Assembly: GCF_003628555.1 (NCBI RefSeq)
Contig: NZ_CP021731.1
Span: 3,596,001 to 3,660,000 of the forward strand
Origin: Azoarcus sp. DN11
GTDB lineage: Bacteria > Pseudomonadota > Gammaproteobacteria > Burkholderiales > Rhodocyclaceae
Reading direction: 5' to 3'
DNA: 64,000 nt
The notes below the pieces were generated by a model. The model was not told where the DNA came from. It searched no databases and was given only the letters and a program-made list of their open reading frames with translations. The translations under genes were made by a program, and so were the position numbers. Positions 26,629 through 41,084 of this stretch are shown here, in pieces (within the stretch, counting starts at the first letter, position 1; each line of letters opens with the position of its first letter).

Positions 26629-27737
26629 CGACACCCCCTCCTGCGCGCCGCGGTCGCAGCGGCCACCCTCTCCGCGCAGCCCATAGCGGCCCCTTCACTC
26701 ACGCACCGAGAAGCGTGCAGCGCACGATGCTGACGGTGCTCCTTGCGCTGACACCCGCCACCGTATTCGGCTGGTGGCTGTTCGGCTTGCCGGCGATCCT
26801 GCTGTTCGGTGTGACGGTCGGCGCCTGCGTCGTGGTCGAGGCGGTGTGCCTGGTGCTCCAGGGCCGATCCGTACAGATCGGAATCGCGGATGGCTCGGCG
26901 ATCCTCACGGGCTGGCTGCTCGCGATGAGCCTTCCGCCCTGGGCGCCCTGGTGGACCGGCGCGCTCGGTGCGGTCTTCGCCATCGCACTGGCCAAGCATG
27001 CTTTCGGCGGACTCGGGCAAAACGTGTTCAATCCGGCGATGGTGGCACGCGTTGCGCTGCTGGTCTCCTTCCCGGTCGTGATGACGGCTTGGGTCAGCCC
27101 GCAGCCGCTGTTCTCGCCCGGAGCACCTGCGCTCGGTGCGGCGCTCGATATCACCTTCGGCCCCGGAGTGCCGGACGCTGTGACCTCCGCTACCACGCTG
27201 GGACACGTCAAGACGGAATTGTCTCGCGGCATACCGGTTACGCAATCGGTGGCCGAGGTACCTGCGCTGCGCGATCTGGTCTTCGGCCTGCGCGGTGGCA
27301 GCCTCGGCGAAACCTCGGCAATCTTCGTCCTCGCGGGCGGCCTGCTCCTGCTGGCGCGGCGAATCATCTCGTGGCACATCCCGGTCGCCGTGCTCGGCAG
27401 CCTGTTCGCGATGGGGACGCTCTTCCATGCGGTCAATCCCGCGCGTTTCGCGGACGGGAGTTTCCACCTGTTGTCGGGCGCCAGCTTCCTGGGGGCCTTC
27501 TTTATCGCCACCGACTACGTGACCTCCCCGGTCTCGAAGACCGGACAGCTCGTCTTCGGCATCGGCTGCGGCGTCCTCGCATGGGTGATCCGGACTTTCG
27601 CCGGCTACCCGGAGGGAATGGCCTTCGCGGTCCTGCTGATGAACGCGCTCACACCGATCATCGACCAATACACCCGGCCTCGGCTCTTCGGCCGCAGCCG
27701 CGACGGCGCACCGCTGCCGCTGAGGGAGGACGCATGA
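26625..27737 (+). CDS. rnfD: Rnf complex subunit RnfD (covalent FMN)
   Basis: NqrB-like membrane subunit with about ten helices, 370 residues. The covalent-FMN threonine lies in TSATTLGHVKTE near residue 195. Conserved segments GIADGSAILTGWLLA and QNVFNPAMVARVALL are present. It has an unusually long polar N-terminus (about 35 residues). It overlaps both neighbours by 4 nt, indicating translational coupling. Confidence 0.94.
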   Translation: MTTPPPARRGRSGHPLRAAHSGPFTHAPRSVQRTMLTVLLALTPATVFGWWLFGLPAILLFGVTVGACVVVEAVCLVLQGRSVQIGIADGSAILTGWLLAMSLPPWAPWWTGALGAVFAIALAKHAFGGLGQNVFNPAMVARVALLVSFPVVMTAWVSPQPLFSPGAPALGAALDITFGPGVPDAVTSATTLGHVKTELSRGIPVTQSVAEVPALRDLVFGLRGGSLGETSAIFVLAGGLLLLARRIISWHIPVAVLGSLFAMGTLFHAVNPARFADGSFHLLSGASFLGAFFIATDYVTSPVSKTGQLVFGIGCGVLAWVIRTFAGYPEGMAFAVLLMNALTPIIDQYTRPRLFGRSRDGAPLPLREDA

Positions 27738-28333
27738 AACCGCGCACCTGGATTCATGCGGCGATCCTGGGCAGCTTCTGCCTCGGCTTCGGCGTGGTCC
27801 TCGCCGTCACCGACCGCATGACGACCGACCCGATCGCGGAGCGGGCGCGCGAAGACAAGCTCAATTCGCTCGCCCAGGTCCTCCCCGAAAACCTGCGCGA
27901 CAACAACCCGGTCGCCGATGCGCTGACCCTGCAGGACGCCCACGGCCGGCCCCTCACGATCTACCGCGCGCGCAAGGGCGGCAAGGTCACGGGCGCCGCG
28001 TGGGAGATCCGCGGCTCCGGATACGCCGGCGAGATTCGCCTGATGATGGGCGTCGACGCCGGCGGCCGGATTCTCGGCGTACGCGCGCTCGCCCACAAGG
28101 AAACGCCGGGACTGGGTGACAGGATCGGGGTCAAGAAGGGCAACTGGATCTTGCACTTCACCGGACGTTCGCTCGACGCGCCCGCACCCGAGCGATGGAA
28201 GGTGAAGAAGGACGGCGGCGATTTCGACCAGTTCGCGGGCGCCACGATCACACCGCGCGGCGTCGTCGCAGCCATTCGCGGCGGGCTCGAGTTCTTCGCG
28301 GAACACAAGTCGGAACTGACCGGAGCGAACTGA
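27734..28333 (+). CDS. rnfG: Rnf complex subunit RnfG (covalent FMN)
   Basis: A 199-residue subunit with one N-terminal helix and an FMN-binding domain facing the periplasm. FMN is attached through a phosphodiester to Thr171 in the motif FAGATITP. HKETPGLGDRI is another family signature. It overlaps rnfD by 4 nt and is followed 1 nt later by rnfE. Confidence 0.95.
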   Translation: MKPRTWIHAAILGSFCLGFGVVLAVTDRMTTDPIAERAREDKLNSLAQVLPENLRDNNPVADALTLQDAHGRPLTIYRARKGGKVTGAAWEIRGSGYAGEIRLMMGVDAGGRILGVRALAHKETPGLGDRIGVKKGNWILHFTGRSLDAPAPERWKVKKDGGDFDQFAGATITPRGVVAAIRGGLEFFAEHKSELTGAN

Positions 28334-28334
28334 A

Positions 28335-29009
28335 ATGTCAAACGATTACAGCCGCATCGCCCGCGACGGCCTGTGGGACAACAACGGCGTGCTGTGCATG
28401 CTGCTTGGCATGTGCCCGACGATGGCGATGACGACCAGTGCCACCAACGGTCTCGGCATGGGCCTTGCCACCGCCGCGGTGATGGCGGCCTCGAACCTGC
28501 TGGTCGCGCTGTTCCGCGGTTACATCACGCAGGAAGTTCGGATTCCCGTCTACATCCTGATCGTCGCCGCGATGGTGACGCTCGTCGACCTGACGATGAA
28601 CGCGTGGATGCACGAGTTGTACAAGGTGCTGGGCTTGTTCATACCGCTGATTGTGTCGAACTGCCTGCCGCTGGCGCGCCTGGAAGCCTTTGCTGCAAAG
28701 GAACCGGTGTTGCCCTCGCTGCTGGACGGCATCTTCATGGGACTGGGCTTCACGCTGGCGCTGACCGCCATTGGAGCGGTGCGGGAGATCATCGGCTCGG
28801 GCACGCTCTTCGCGGACGCCTCGCTGCTGCTCGGCCCCGCGTTCCATTTCATGGAAATCCGCCTGATGCCGGCCGACAGCGGCGTGCTGATGATGATCCT
28901 GCCCCCGGGGGGATTCCTGACCGCGGGCCTGATGGTGGTCGGCAAACGCATGCTCGATGTGCGCGCCGGCAAGGGCATACAGATGGCCGGCGCACACAGC
29001 GTCGGCTGA
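28335..29009 (+). CDS. rnfE: Rnf complex subunit RnfE
   Basis: A 224-residue membrane subunit that pairs with RnfA around the intramembrane Fe-S cluster. Conserved segments are NNGVLCMLLGMCPTMA near residue 16 and FIPLIVSNCLPLARLEAFA near residue 100, plus PPGGFLTAGLMV near the end. Six helices are predicted. All core subunits A, B, C, D, G and E are present and intact, so a working complex is expected. Confidence 0.95.
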   Translation: MSNDYSRIARDGLWDNNGVLCMLLGMCPTMAMTTSATNGLGMGLATAAVMAASNLLVALFRGYITQEVRIPVYILIVAAMVTLVDLTMNAWMHELYKVLGLFIPLIVSNCLPLARLEAFAAKEPVLPSLLDGIFMGLGFTLALTAIGAVREIIGSGTLFADASLLLGPAFHFMEIRLMPADSGVLMMILPPGGFLTAGLMVVGKRMLDVRAGKGIQMAGAHSVG

Positions 29010-29018
29010 GGTGGAAAA

Positions 29019-29285
29019 ATGAAAGTCGGTATTGCGTACGGGCTTCCGCAACGCCAAACGTGGCTCACGCTCGAAGTGCCCGAGGGCACGACCGTCGGTG
29101 ACGCGATCGCGCGCTCCGGCATTACCGGCCAGTTCCCGGACATCGACCTCGAAAAACAGAAGGTCGGTATCTTCGGCAAACTCGCCAGCCTCGATGCGGT
29201 CCTCGAGGAAGGTGACCGTGTCGAAATCTATCGCCCGATCATCTGTGACCCGAAAACAGTGCGCAAGAAAAACGCCGGCGACTGA
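29019..29285 (+). CDS. rnfH: RnfH / RatB-family small protein
   Basis: An 88-residue UPF0125 protein with a ubiquitin-like (beta-grasp) fold. It begins MKVGIAYGLPQRQTWLTLEV and contains the family motifs VGIFGK and RVEIYRPI. RnfH is associated with rnf operons in Rhodobacter and related nitrogen fixers; its biochemical role is unclear. It is the last gene of the operon. The C-terminus is Lys-rich. Confidence 0.9.
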   Translation: MKVGIAYGLPQRQTWLTLEVPEGTTVGDAIARSGITGQFPDIDLEKQKVGIFGKLASLDAVLEEGDRVEIYRPIICDPKTVRKKNAGD

Positions 29286-29301
29286 ACTTCGACCGGCAGA
29301 T

Positions 29302-29351
29302 GGGTGTTCCGGGATGGCGATAAGGACACATCGGCCGAATCCGGAACACCC
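29302..29351 (+). terminator. Stem-loop after the rnf operon
   Basis: A perfect 11-bp inverted repeat GGGTGTTCCGG/CCGGAACACCC (29302-29312, 29341-29351) with a 28-nt loop lies 16 nt after rnfH. Only a weak T-tract follows (GATTTC), so termination efficiency is uncertain. Confidence 0.5.
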
Positions 29352-29371
29352 GATTTCACACGCGACTGGCC

Positions 29372-29504
29372 TCAGCCTTTCATGATTTTTAGGGTCTGGC
29401 TGGAGGTGTACTCCTCCAGCCCGTAGCGCCCGAACTCGACGCCCAGGCCCGACTGCTTCACGCCGCCGAAAGGGGCATCAGGCTGTATCGCGCCGTGCTC
29501 ATGC
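29372..29504 (-). pseudogene. Aldehyde dehydrogenase C-terminal stub
   Basis: Minus-strand codons read HGAIQPDAPFGGVKQSGLG then VEFGRYGLEEYTSSQT and end LKIMKG-stop at 29372. This is the characteristic C-terminal end of NAD-dependent aldehyde dehydrogenases (PFGGxKxSGxGxE). Only about 44 codons remain; the other roughly 430 are absent. The similarity runs up to the first base of direct repeat copy 2, so the break coincides with the repeat boundary. Confidence 0.8.
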
Positions 29505-29560
29505 GGAGCTCAATCGAGTGCCTCACGGGCAATCGAATAACACAGCCGGGTCCCATTAAC

Positions 29561-29589
29561 ACAAACGCCACCTCAAGGGTGGCGTTTGT
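29561..29589 (-). terminator. Stem-loop after tRNA-Arg copy 2
   Basis: The 12-bp stem ACAAACGCCACC and complement with loop TCAAG is kept as in copy 1. The downstream T-run is broken, so it may serve mainly for 3'-end processing or weak termination. Confidence 0.55.
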
Positions 29590-29599
29590 ACTTGAAACT

Positions 29600-29676
29600 T
29601 GGCGCGCCCGGCAGGATTCGAACCCACGACCCCCTGGTTCGTAGCCAGGTACTCTATCCAACTGAGCTACGGGCGC
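29600..29676 (-). tRNA. tRNA-Arg (anticodon ACG), copy 2
   Basis: Identical in all 77 nt to the gene at 22862-22938, including the encoded CCA. It lies 38 nt after the tRNA-Ser gene and has no promoter of its own in that gap, so the two are probably transcribed together from the promoter at 29839-29866. Confidence 0.97.
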
Positions 29677-29714
29677 TTTTGCCGACCCGGCCTGCTACCA
29701 AGCCGTTCAGCGAT

Positions 29715-29804
<90 letters not shown>

Positions 29805-29838
29805 GACTCCCGCATGGCCTCGCCTTGCGGGAGGCCGA

Positions 29839-29866
29839 ATTATACGCAGAAAATTCCGCGGGACAA
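29839..29866 (-). promoter_or_regulatory. Promoter of the tRNA-Ser/tRNA-Arg unit
   Basis: On the minus strand TTGTCC (29861-29866) and TATAAT (29839-29844) are spaced by 16 nt. The -10 is 34 nt from the tRNA-Ser 5' end. The -35 overlaps the plus-strand stem-loop at 29856-29877. Confidence 0.65.
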
Positions 29867-29887
29867 CAACACCGCGGGATTTTTTTT
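29856..29887 (+). terminator. Intrinsic terminator, plus strand
   Basis: Two CCGCGG blocks (29856-29861, 29872-29877) form a stem with a 10-nt loop, followed by eight T (29880-29887). It could end plus-strand read-through from the rnf operon, and would shield the downstream mltF from upstream transcription. Confidence 0.6.
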
Positions 29888-30078
29888 ATGCATGCTGCGG
29901 CGGCATCCAGGCGGTCACCTTCACAAACACAGCCGGAACCCCCTTTCTGAACGCGCACAGACGCAAACCCCTCTTCGTCGCCGACTGTCCAGCGCGCGGG
30001 GCACCGGAATTCTTTCAGCATTGCCCATTCCGATGGGCTCACGCAGAATCATTCGGTCATGTCGAATGGACCGGCCTC

Positions 30079-32801
<2,723 letters not shown>

Positions 32802-32913
32802 TCAATTCAATGAATAGGCGATGAATACTGCGGCGGAACCTTCGGATCCGCCGCCAACTCGTTCTGTTTCCATGACATTCTAGGGCAAAACCGCCCGCAT
32901 GCCGCGATGCACA

Positions 32914-32919
32914 ATTATA
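32914..32919 (-). promoter_or_regulatory. -10 element, probable serS promoter
   Basis: A TATAAT on the minus strand lies 130 nt before the serS start in an AT-rich patch. TTGAGT at 32939-32944 could be the -35 but at a long 19-nt spacing. A 7-bp stem ATCGTTT/AAACGAT (32932-32950) overlaps it. Confidence 0.45.
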
Positions 32920-32965
32920 TTAATCAAATCAATCGTTTACTCAAAACGATCGGCACAAACTTTCC

Positions 32966-32993
32966 TTGAATTCGACCGCCCCTAGCTTATAGT
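32966..32993 (+). promoter_or_regulatory. Promoter of the 87-residue hypothetical gene
   Basis: TTGAAT (32966-32971) and TATAGT (32988-32993) with a 16-nt spacer, plus strand. The predicted leader is about 50 nt, ending in an AGGAG ribosome binding site before ATG 33051. Confidence 0.6.
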
Positions 32994-33050
32994 TAAGGTT
33001 CTCAGGGAAGCGCCGCACAGACGACGAACGCCACATATGAGGAGACACCC

Positions 33051-33314
33051 ATGCTGTCGATCCGAGACTGCCTTGATTACTGCGATTTGACCGACGACGA
33101 AGTTGCGCTGATTGCCGAGCACGAAGGAATTCCCGACGGGGCCGCTGCTCAGATCGTCTGCGGGATGGTCCAGACAGCCGAAGGCGTTCTCGTGCTCACC
33201 GGCTATATGCAGGACCTCATCGACCGCGCCACGGAGCGCGGCGACCTCGAACAAGCCGAGCGCGCCAGGAACGTCCAGGCCCGCTTCGTGGCCGACCATC
33301 CCCTGCCCCACTGA
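33051..33314 (+). CDS. Conserved-looking small acidic protein, unknown function
   Basis: An 87-residue, mainly helical, acidic protein (MLSIRDCLDYCDLTDDEVALIAEHEGIP). It has good expression signals: a promoter at 32966-32993, AGGAG 7 nt before ATG, and a hairpin directly at its stop codon. Three Cys residues (7, 11, 37) are not in a known motif. The sequence resembles small hypothetical proteins annotated in Azoarcus-like genomes, but no function is known to me. Confidence 0.7.
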   Translation: MLSIRDCLDYCDLTDDEVALIAEHEGIPDGAAAQIVCGMVQTAEGVLVLTGYMQDLIDRATERGDLEQAERARNVQARFVADHPLPH

Positions 33315-33330
33315 GGGCGCGACCGCCCTC
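33313..33330 (+). terminator. Hairpin between convergent genes
   Basis: GAGGGCG-CGAC-CGCCCTC (7-bp stem) starts inside the stop codon of the 87-residue gene and ends at the rarA stop codon. A second, 11-bp stem CCTCGTCGGGC/GCCCGACGAGG (33347-33373) lies in the last codons of rarA. Neither has a long T-run. Confidence 0.5.
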
Positions 33331-34670
33331 TAATCCTGCTTCCCACCCTCGTCGGGCCGCCGGCCCGACGAGGCGGCGGCATCCAGTTCGCGCAGATGCT
33401 CGAGCTTGGCGGCGATGCGCGCCTCCATGCCGTAGGGTGTCGGTCGATACCATCCGGGTGGCGCCATGCCTTCGGGGAGGTAGGTTTCGCCCGCAGCATA
33501 GGCGTCGGGTTCGTCATGGGCATAGCGGTAGGTCTTGCCGTAACCCAGTTCCTTCATGAGCCGCGTCGGCGCGTTGCGCAGGTGCAGGGGCACCGGGCGC
33601 GACACGTCGTTCGCCACATGCTGGCGCGCGGCGTTGTAGGCCTTGTACACCGCGTTCGATTTTGCCGCGCACGCGAGAAAGATCGTCGCCTGCGCGAGCG
33701 CGAGTTCGCCCTCCGGCGAGCCAAGCCGCTCGTAGGTCGTGCAGGCGTTCAGTGCGATTTCGAGTGCGCGCGGATCGGCCAAGCCGATATCCTCGACCGC
33801 CATCCGCACCAGCCGGCGGCCGAGGTAGAGCGCGTCCGCCCCGCCATCGAGCATCCGGCACAGCCAGTACAGCGCGCCGTCGGGATTCGAGCCGCGCACC
33901 GACTTGTGCAGGGCGGAGATCTGGTCATAGAAGGCCTCCCCGCCCTTGTCGAAGCGCCTGAGCTTGCTCGACAGCGCCTCGTCGACAAACTCCGGCGTGA
34001 CGGGATCCACCCCGGCCGTCTCCGCGGCGACCTGCACCTGTTCGATCAGGTTCATCAGCCGCCGCGCATCGCCGTCGGCGAAACCGATCATGCGTTCGCG
34101 CGCCGTCTCGTCGAAGGCGAGTTGCGGACAGGCAAGCGCCCGCGCCCGCTCGAAGAGCCCGCCCATCGCGTCGTTGTCGAGCGGTTCGAGCACATACACG
34201 GACGCGCGCGAGAGCAGCGCCGAATTGACCTCGAAGGACGGATTTTCGGTCGTCGCGCCGATGAAGGTCACGAGGCCCTGTTCGACGTAGGGCAGGAAGG
34301 CGTCCTGCTGGGCCTTGTTGAAGCGATGCACCTCGTCGACGAAGAGGATCGTGTGGCGGCCGCGTGCCTTCGCGGCCTGCGCCTGGCTGACGGCCTCGCG
34401 GATGTCCTTGACGCCGGAGAACACCGCCGACAGGGCGATGAAATCGGCGTCGAACGCCTGCGCCATCAGGCGCGCCAGCGTCGTCTTGCCGACACCGGGC
34501 GGCCCCCACAGGATCATCGAGTGGAGCTTGCCGGACTCGAAGGCAAGCCGCAGCGGCTTACCCGGCCCGACGAGGTGGCGCTGCCCGGCAATCTCGTCGA
34601 GCCGCTGCGGCCGCATGCGCTCGGCGAGCGGTACGCGCGGCGGTTCCAGTGAATCGAAGAGATCAGCCAT
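33330..34670 (-). CDS. rarA: Replication-associated recombination protein A (RarA/MgsA)
   Basis: AAA+ ATPase related to clamp loaders that acts at stalled replication forks. The 446-residue product has Walker A GPPGVGKTTLAR near residue 52, Walker B LFVDEVHRF near 105, sensor 1 FIGATTENPSF and a C-terminal tetramerisation domain (RMLDGGADALYLGRRLVRMAVEDIG). It starts 36 nt after the lolA stop, so ftsK-lolA-rarA is one minus-strand row, an arrangement seen in many proteobacteria with serS next to it. Confidence 0.95.
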   Translation of the reverse strand: MADLFDSLEPPRVPLAERMRPQRLDEIAGQRHLVGPGKPLRLAFESGKLHSMILWGPPGVGKTTLARLMAQAFDADFIALSAVFSGVKDIREAVSQAQAAKARGRHTILFVDEVHRFNKAQQDAFLPYVEQGLVTFIGATTENPSFEVNSALLSRASVYVLEPLDNDAMGGLFERARALACPQLAFDETARERMIGFADGDARRLMNLIEQVQVAAETAGVDPVTPEFVDEALSSKLRRFDKGGEAFYDQISALHKSVRGSNPDGALYWLCRMLDGGADALYLGRRLVRMAVEDIGLADPRALEIALNACTTYERLGSPEGELALAQATIFLACAAKSNAVYKAYNAARQHVANDVSRPVPLHLRNAPTRLMKELGYGKTYRYAHDEPDAYAAGETYLPEGMAPPGWYRPTPYGMEARIAAKLEHLRELDAAASSGRRPDEGGKQD

Positions 34671-34706
34671 CGGCTGCGTCGGCCTCGGTTGCCACTTAGT
34701 TGCCGC

Positions 34707-35344
34707 TCAGTTGCCGATCACGTCGGCACCCGGCGGCGGCACGAAGCGGAACTGCGCGGGATCCGGGCGCGCCCCGGCCGTCAGGGAACGGAATTCGATC
34801 AGCGTCGTCTGCCCGAAGTGGTCCTTCAACTCCATCCGCTTCAGGGTGCCGCCGGCGAAGCCCATGCGCATGGACTCGAAGCTGCTCTCGGCCAGCTTCG
34901 GTTTCGCGTACACCCATTCGATCCCGTCGCCGGAACCCGCTTCGGAGAGTTCGAAATTGCGTTCGATGGCCCCGTCGCCGGCAAGAATCGCCGCCGGCGT
35001 GCTGCCCAGGGCATCGCCCAGACGCTTGACGGTCACCTGATTGAGGTCACGATCCCAGGACCACAGCTTTTCCCCGTCGCTGACGAGAACCTGCGGGTAC
35101 GGCTTCTCGTAAGTCCAGCGGAACTTGCCCGGACGCGCGAACACGAAACTGCCGCTCGCGCGCTGCGGCTTGCGGCCCGAGGCGGCAAAGACGGTCTGGT
35201 CGAACTCGCCCTGCGCCGTGCGTGCGCCGTCGATGAACTGGCGCAGCTGCGCGATCCCGCCCGCGGATGCGAGACCCGCCCCGCACATCAGCGCAAGCGC
35301 CACCCCCAGCCGCAAGGCGGCTTGCAGGAACCTTGCCGAAACCC

Positions 35345-35348
<4 letters not shown>
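34707..35348 (-). CDS. lolA: Outer-membrane lipoprotein carrier protein LolA
   Basis: Periplasmic chaperone that carries lipoproteins from the LolCDE complex to LolB. The 213-residue product has a signal peptide cleaved after GLASA and the half-barrel fold signatures [28 protein letters not shown] and [11 protein letters not shown]. Its ATG overlaps the ftsK stop (ATGA). Confidence 0.95.
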
Positions 35349-37657
<2,309 letters not shown>

Positions 37658-37696
37658 CGGCTCGGGAACGAATGCCCAGGTAATCGACAATTCGCG

Positions 37697-37702
37697 ATTA
37701 TA
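37697..37702 (-). promoter_or_regulatory. -10 element of the ftsK promoter
   Basis: A minus-strand TATAAT lies 40 nt before the ftsK ATG. No matching -35 is seen at 17 nt. It is also downstream of the Crp-like gene's stop. Confidence 0.45.
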
Positions 37703-37768
37703 TGCGATCAGTCGCCGCGGCCGATGCCGCTGTTGCGAAGCGATACAGCAGCCCCCGCCCGGCGTTCC

Positions 37769-38440
37769 TCACAGATCGTTCAAGCGGTCCCGCAGCACGA
37801 TGCCGTGTTCGGTTTCCTCGATGAGGCCCTGCGATCCGAGATCCTTCATCACGCGGCTGACCATTTCGCGCGAGGCGCCGATCATCTTCGCGATGTCCTG
37901 CTTGGTGATCTTGCGCACCACCACCGCTTCGCCGTTCACGTCCTCCGACATCTCCAGCAGCAGTCGCGCGACCCGCCCATACACATCCATCAGCGCCAGC
38001 GACTCGATCTTGCGGTCCGCATTGCGCAGGCGGTCGGCGAGGTTGCACATGATGCGCCAGGCCACCTCGAAGTTATCCTGCAAGATGCGACGGAAGTCGT
38101 GCTTTGCGATCAGCACGAGATCGGCCGGCGTCACGGCGACGACGGAGGCGGAGCGCGGCTGCTCGCCGAACATCCCCATTTCCCCGAAAAGCTCCCCTTG
38201 CCCGAGGATGCTGAGGATCACTTCGCGCCCGTCCTCGTCGCTGACGATCACCTTGAGGCTGCCCGTCAGCACGAAATACACGAAATCGCTGCGATCCCCC
38301 GCATGCAGCACCCCCTGACCGCGGGGAATGCGCCGCATCACCGCAGAGTGCGCCACCGCCTGCAGGGTATCGTCGGACAAGCCCTGGAACAGGGGGAAGG
38401 TCCTGAGCGCCGCGGTGGAAACTGCAGTAGCCTGTGTCAT
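37769..38440 (-). CDS. Crp/Fnr-family transcription regulator (CRP-like)
   Basis: A 223-residue regulator with an N-terminal cyclic-nucleotide-binding beta-barrel (residues about 15-130, with GELFGEMGMFGEQPRSASVVA matching the phosphate-binding cassette and its key Arg). A dimerisation helix follows, then a C-terminal helix-turn-helix (ITKQDIAKMIGASREMVSRVMKDL). There are no N-terminal Fe-S cysteines, and the intact cassette favours a cAMP-type or ligand-sensing CRP rather than an oxygen sensor. It lies between ftsK (same strand) and the divergent trxB, whose region it may regulate. Confidence 0.9.
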   Translation of the reverse strand: MTQATAVSTAALRTFPLFQGLSDDTLQAVAHSAVMRRIPRGQGVLHAGDRSDFVYFVLTGSLKVIVSDEDGREVILSILGQGELFGEMGMFGEQPRSASVVAVTPADLVLIAKHDFRRILQDNFEVAWRIMCNLADRLRNADRKIESLALMDVYGRVARLLLEMSEDVNGEAVVVRKITKQDIAKMIGASREMVSRVMKDLGSQGLIEETEHGIVLRDRLNDL

Positions 38441-38584
38441 GAAACCTCCGGGAACAGCAGTGCAATGGGACCGGTTCGAACAGTACGCCGACGGCGTGGA
38501 TGGTTTGTTCCAGTATAAACCGTTTCATGCGTTTCGAATCCATCACTCAAACGGGATTTCGATCGCGATCCGGCAAGCGATTAG

Positions 38585-39622
<1,038 letters not shown>

Positions 39623-39626
39623 TCCC

Positions 39627-40685
39627 ATGCCGCGCCCGCCCCGCTCGGCCCGCTCCCAACCGGCTGACCGGAGCGGACCGTCGCACAGTCCCTTCGACGA
39701 GCTTGCCGCCCTGCGCGGCAAGCTGCGCGAGGAGCGGGTACTCGGCCGGCGCATCGAACCTGCGGCGCCTGCCCGAAAGAGCGGGAACGACACCCGTTCG
39801 GAAGAGGATGGCGGTGCCGGCCTTTTCCAGGCAGCCCTCCAGGGGGTGAAGCCGCTTGCGCACTCGGCCCGCAGGGCCGAAGTCGAAGCCCCGAAACCAC
39901 CTCCCGTCCCTCGACCGCGCGCCCCCGAGCCCGAGGACGAAACGCCTGCGGCGTCGCCACGTCGCGGCCCGCCACGCACCGACGACGAATTCTTCCGCTT
40001 CGCGATGGAGGACGTGATCCCGATCGACCACGGCAATCGCGCCGAAGTCGGCGTCGATCACCGGCACACGCGACGTCACGATGCCCCCGGTCCGGCGTCG
40101 CCCCCCATCGACCCGTTCCTGCTGCTGCCCCCAGACGGGGAAGGCACCGATCCGGCGGACCTGTTCCGCTATGCAGCCCGCGGCGCGCAGCCCGTCGATA
40201 CGCGCAATCGCGCGGAGGTCAACAGTCCGCAGCCACTGCCCCATCCGCTGAAGCATTTCGAGGACGAGCGCGAAGCCCTGCGCGAGTCGATGGAAGCGCC
40301 GATGACGCTGGAGGACAGGCTGGAGACAGGCGAGGAAGCCGCGTTCCTGCGCCCCGGACTGCCGCGCCGCGTACTCACGGACCTGCGCCGCGGCCGCTGG
40401 GTACTGCAGGCCCAGCTCGACCTGCACGGCTGCAACCGCGACGAGGCTCGCGCCGCGCTGGCGGACTTCCTCGCCGCAAGCCTGCAGCAGGGCCGGCGCT
40501 GCGTGCGCGTGATCCACGGCAAGGGTCACGGCTCGCCGGGCAAACAATCCATCCTGAAACACCTGTCGCGCGGCTGGCTGGCGCAGCGCGAGGAGATCCT
40601 GGCCTTCTGCCAGGCGGGCCCGCACGACGGCGGATCGGGGGCCCTGCTGGTGCTGCTCAGGGCGGGGAACCCCGCCCGCAGCTGA
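39627..40685 (+). CDS. Smr-domain protein with triplicated N-terminal motif
   Basis: A 352-residue protein. The C-terminal Smr domain (about 262-346; LDLHGCNRDEARAAL and VIHGKGHGSPG) is a DNA/RNA nuclease-type fold related to the MutS2 tail. The N-terminal half is low-complexity and Pro/Arg-rich. A motif of about 20 residues occurs three times at 57-residue spacing: LFQAALQGVKPLAHSARRAE at 66, FFRFAMEDVIPIDHGNRAEV at 122 and LFRYAARGAQPVDTRNRAEV at 179. Relatives usually show one such block (LFRxAxxGVxPL). It starts 4 nt after trxB and is probably cotranscribed with it. The role is unknown. Confidence 0.85.
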   Translation: MPRPPRSARSQPADRSGPSHSPFDELAALRGKLREERVLGRRIEPAAPARKSGNDTRSEEDGGAGLFQAALQGVKPLAHSARRAEVEAPKPPPVPRPRAPEPEDETPAASPRRGPPRTDDEFFRFAMEDVIPIDHGNRAEVGVDHRHTRRHDAPGPASPPIDPFLLLPPDGEGTDPADLFRYAARGAQPVDTRNRAEVNSPQPLPHPLKHFEDEREALRESMEAPMTLEDRLETGEEAAFLRPGLPRRVLTDLRRGRWVLQAQLDLHGCNRDEARAALADFLAASLQQGRRCVRVIHGKGHGSPGKQSILKHLSRGWLAQREEILAFCQAGPHDGGSGALLVLLRAGNPARS

Positions 40686-40697
40686 ACGCGGCCGCGA

Positions 40698-41084
<387 letters not shown>

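Larger units (their letters stand above)
29505..29676 (-). repeat. Direct repeat copy 2 (tRNA-Arg plus its stem-loop)
   Basis: Same 172-bp unit as 22767-22938. The tRNA part is identical; about ten substitutions lie in the stem-loop flanks. In this copy the T-run after the stem is degraded (GTTAATGGG instead of GTTTTTT). The two copies enclose 6.6 kb containing the whole rnf operon. Confidence 0.9.

Noticed and set aside
22767..29676. Interpretation of the rnf region as an integrative element or prophage
   Set aside because: No integrase, excisionase, transfer or phage gene lies between the repeats, and the core genes have the same GC-rich codon use as their neighbours. Only the repeat structure is reported.
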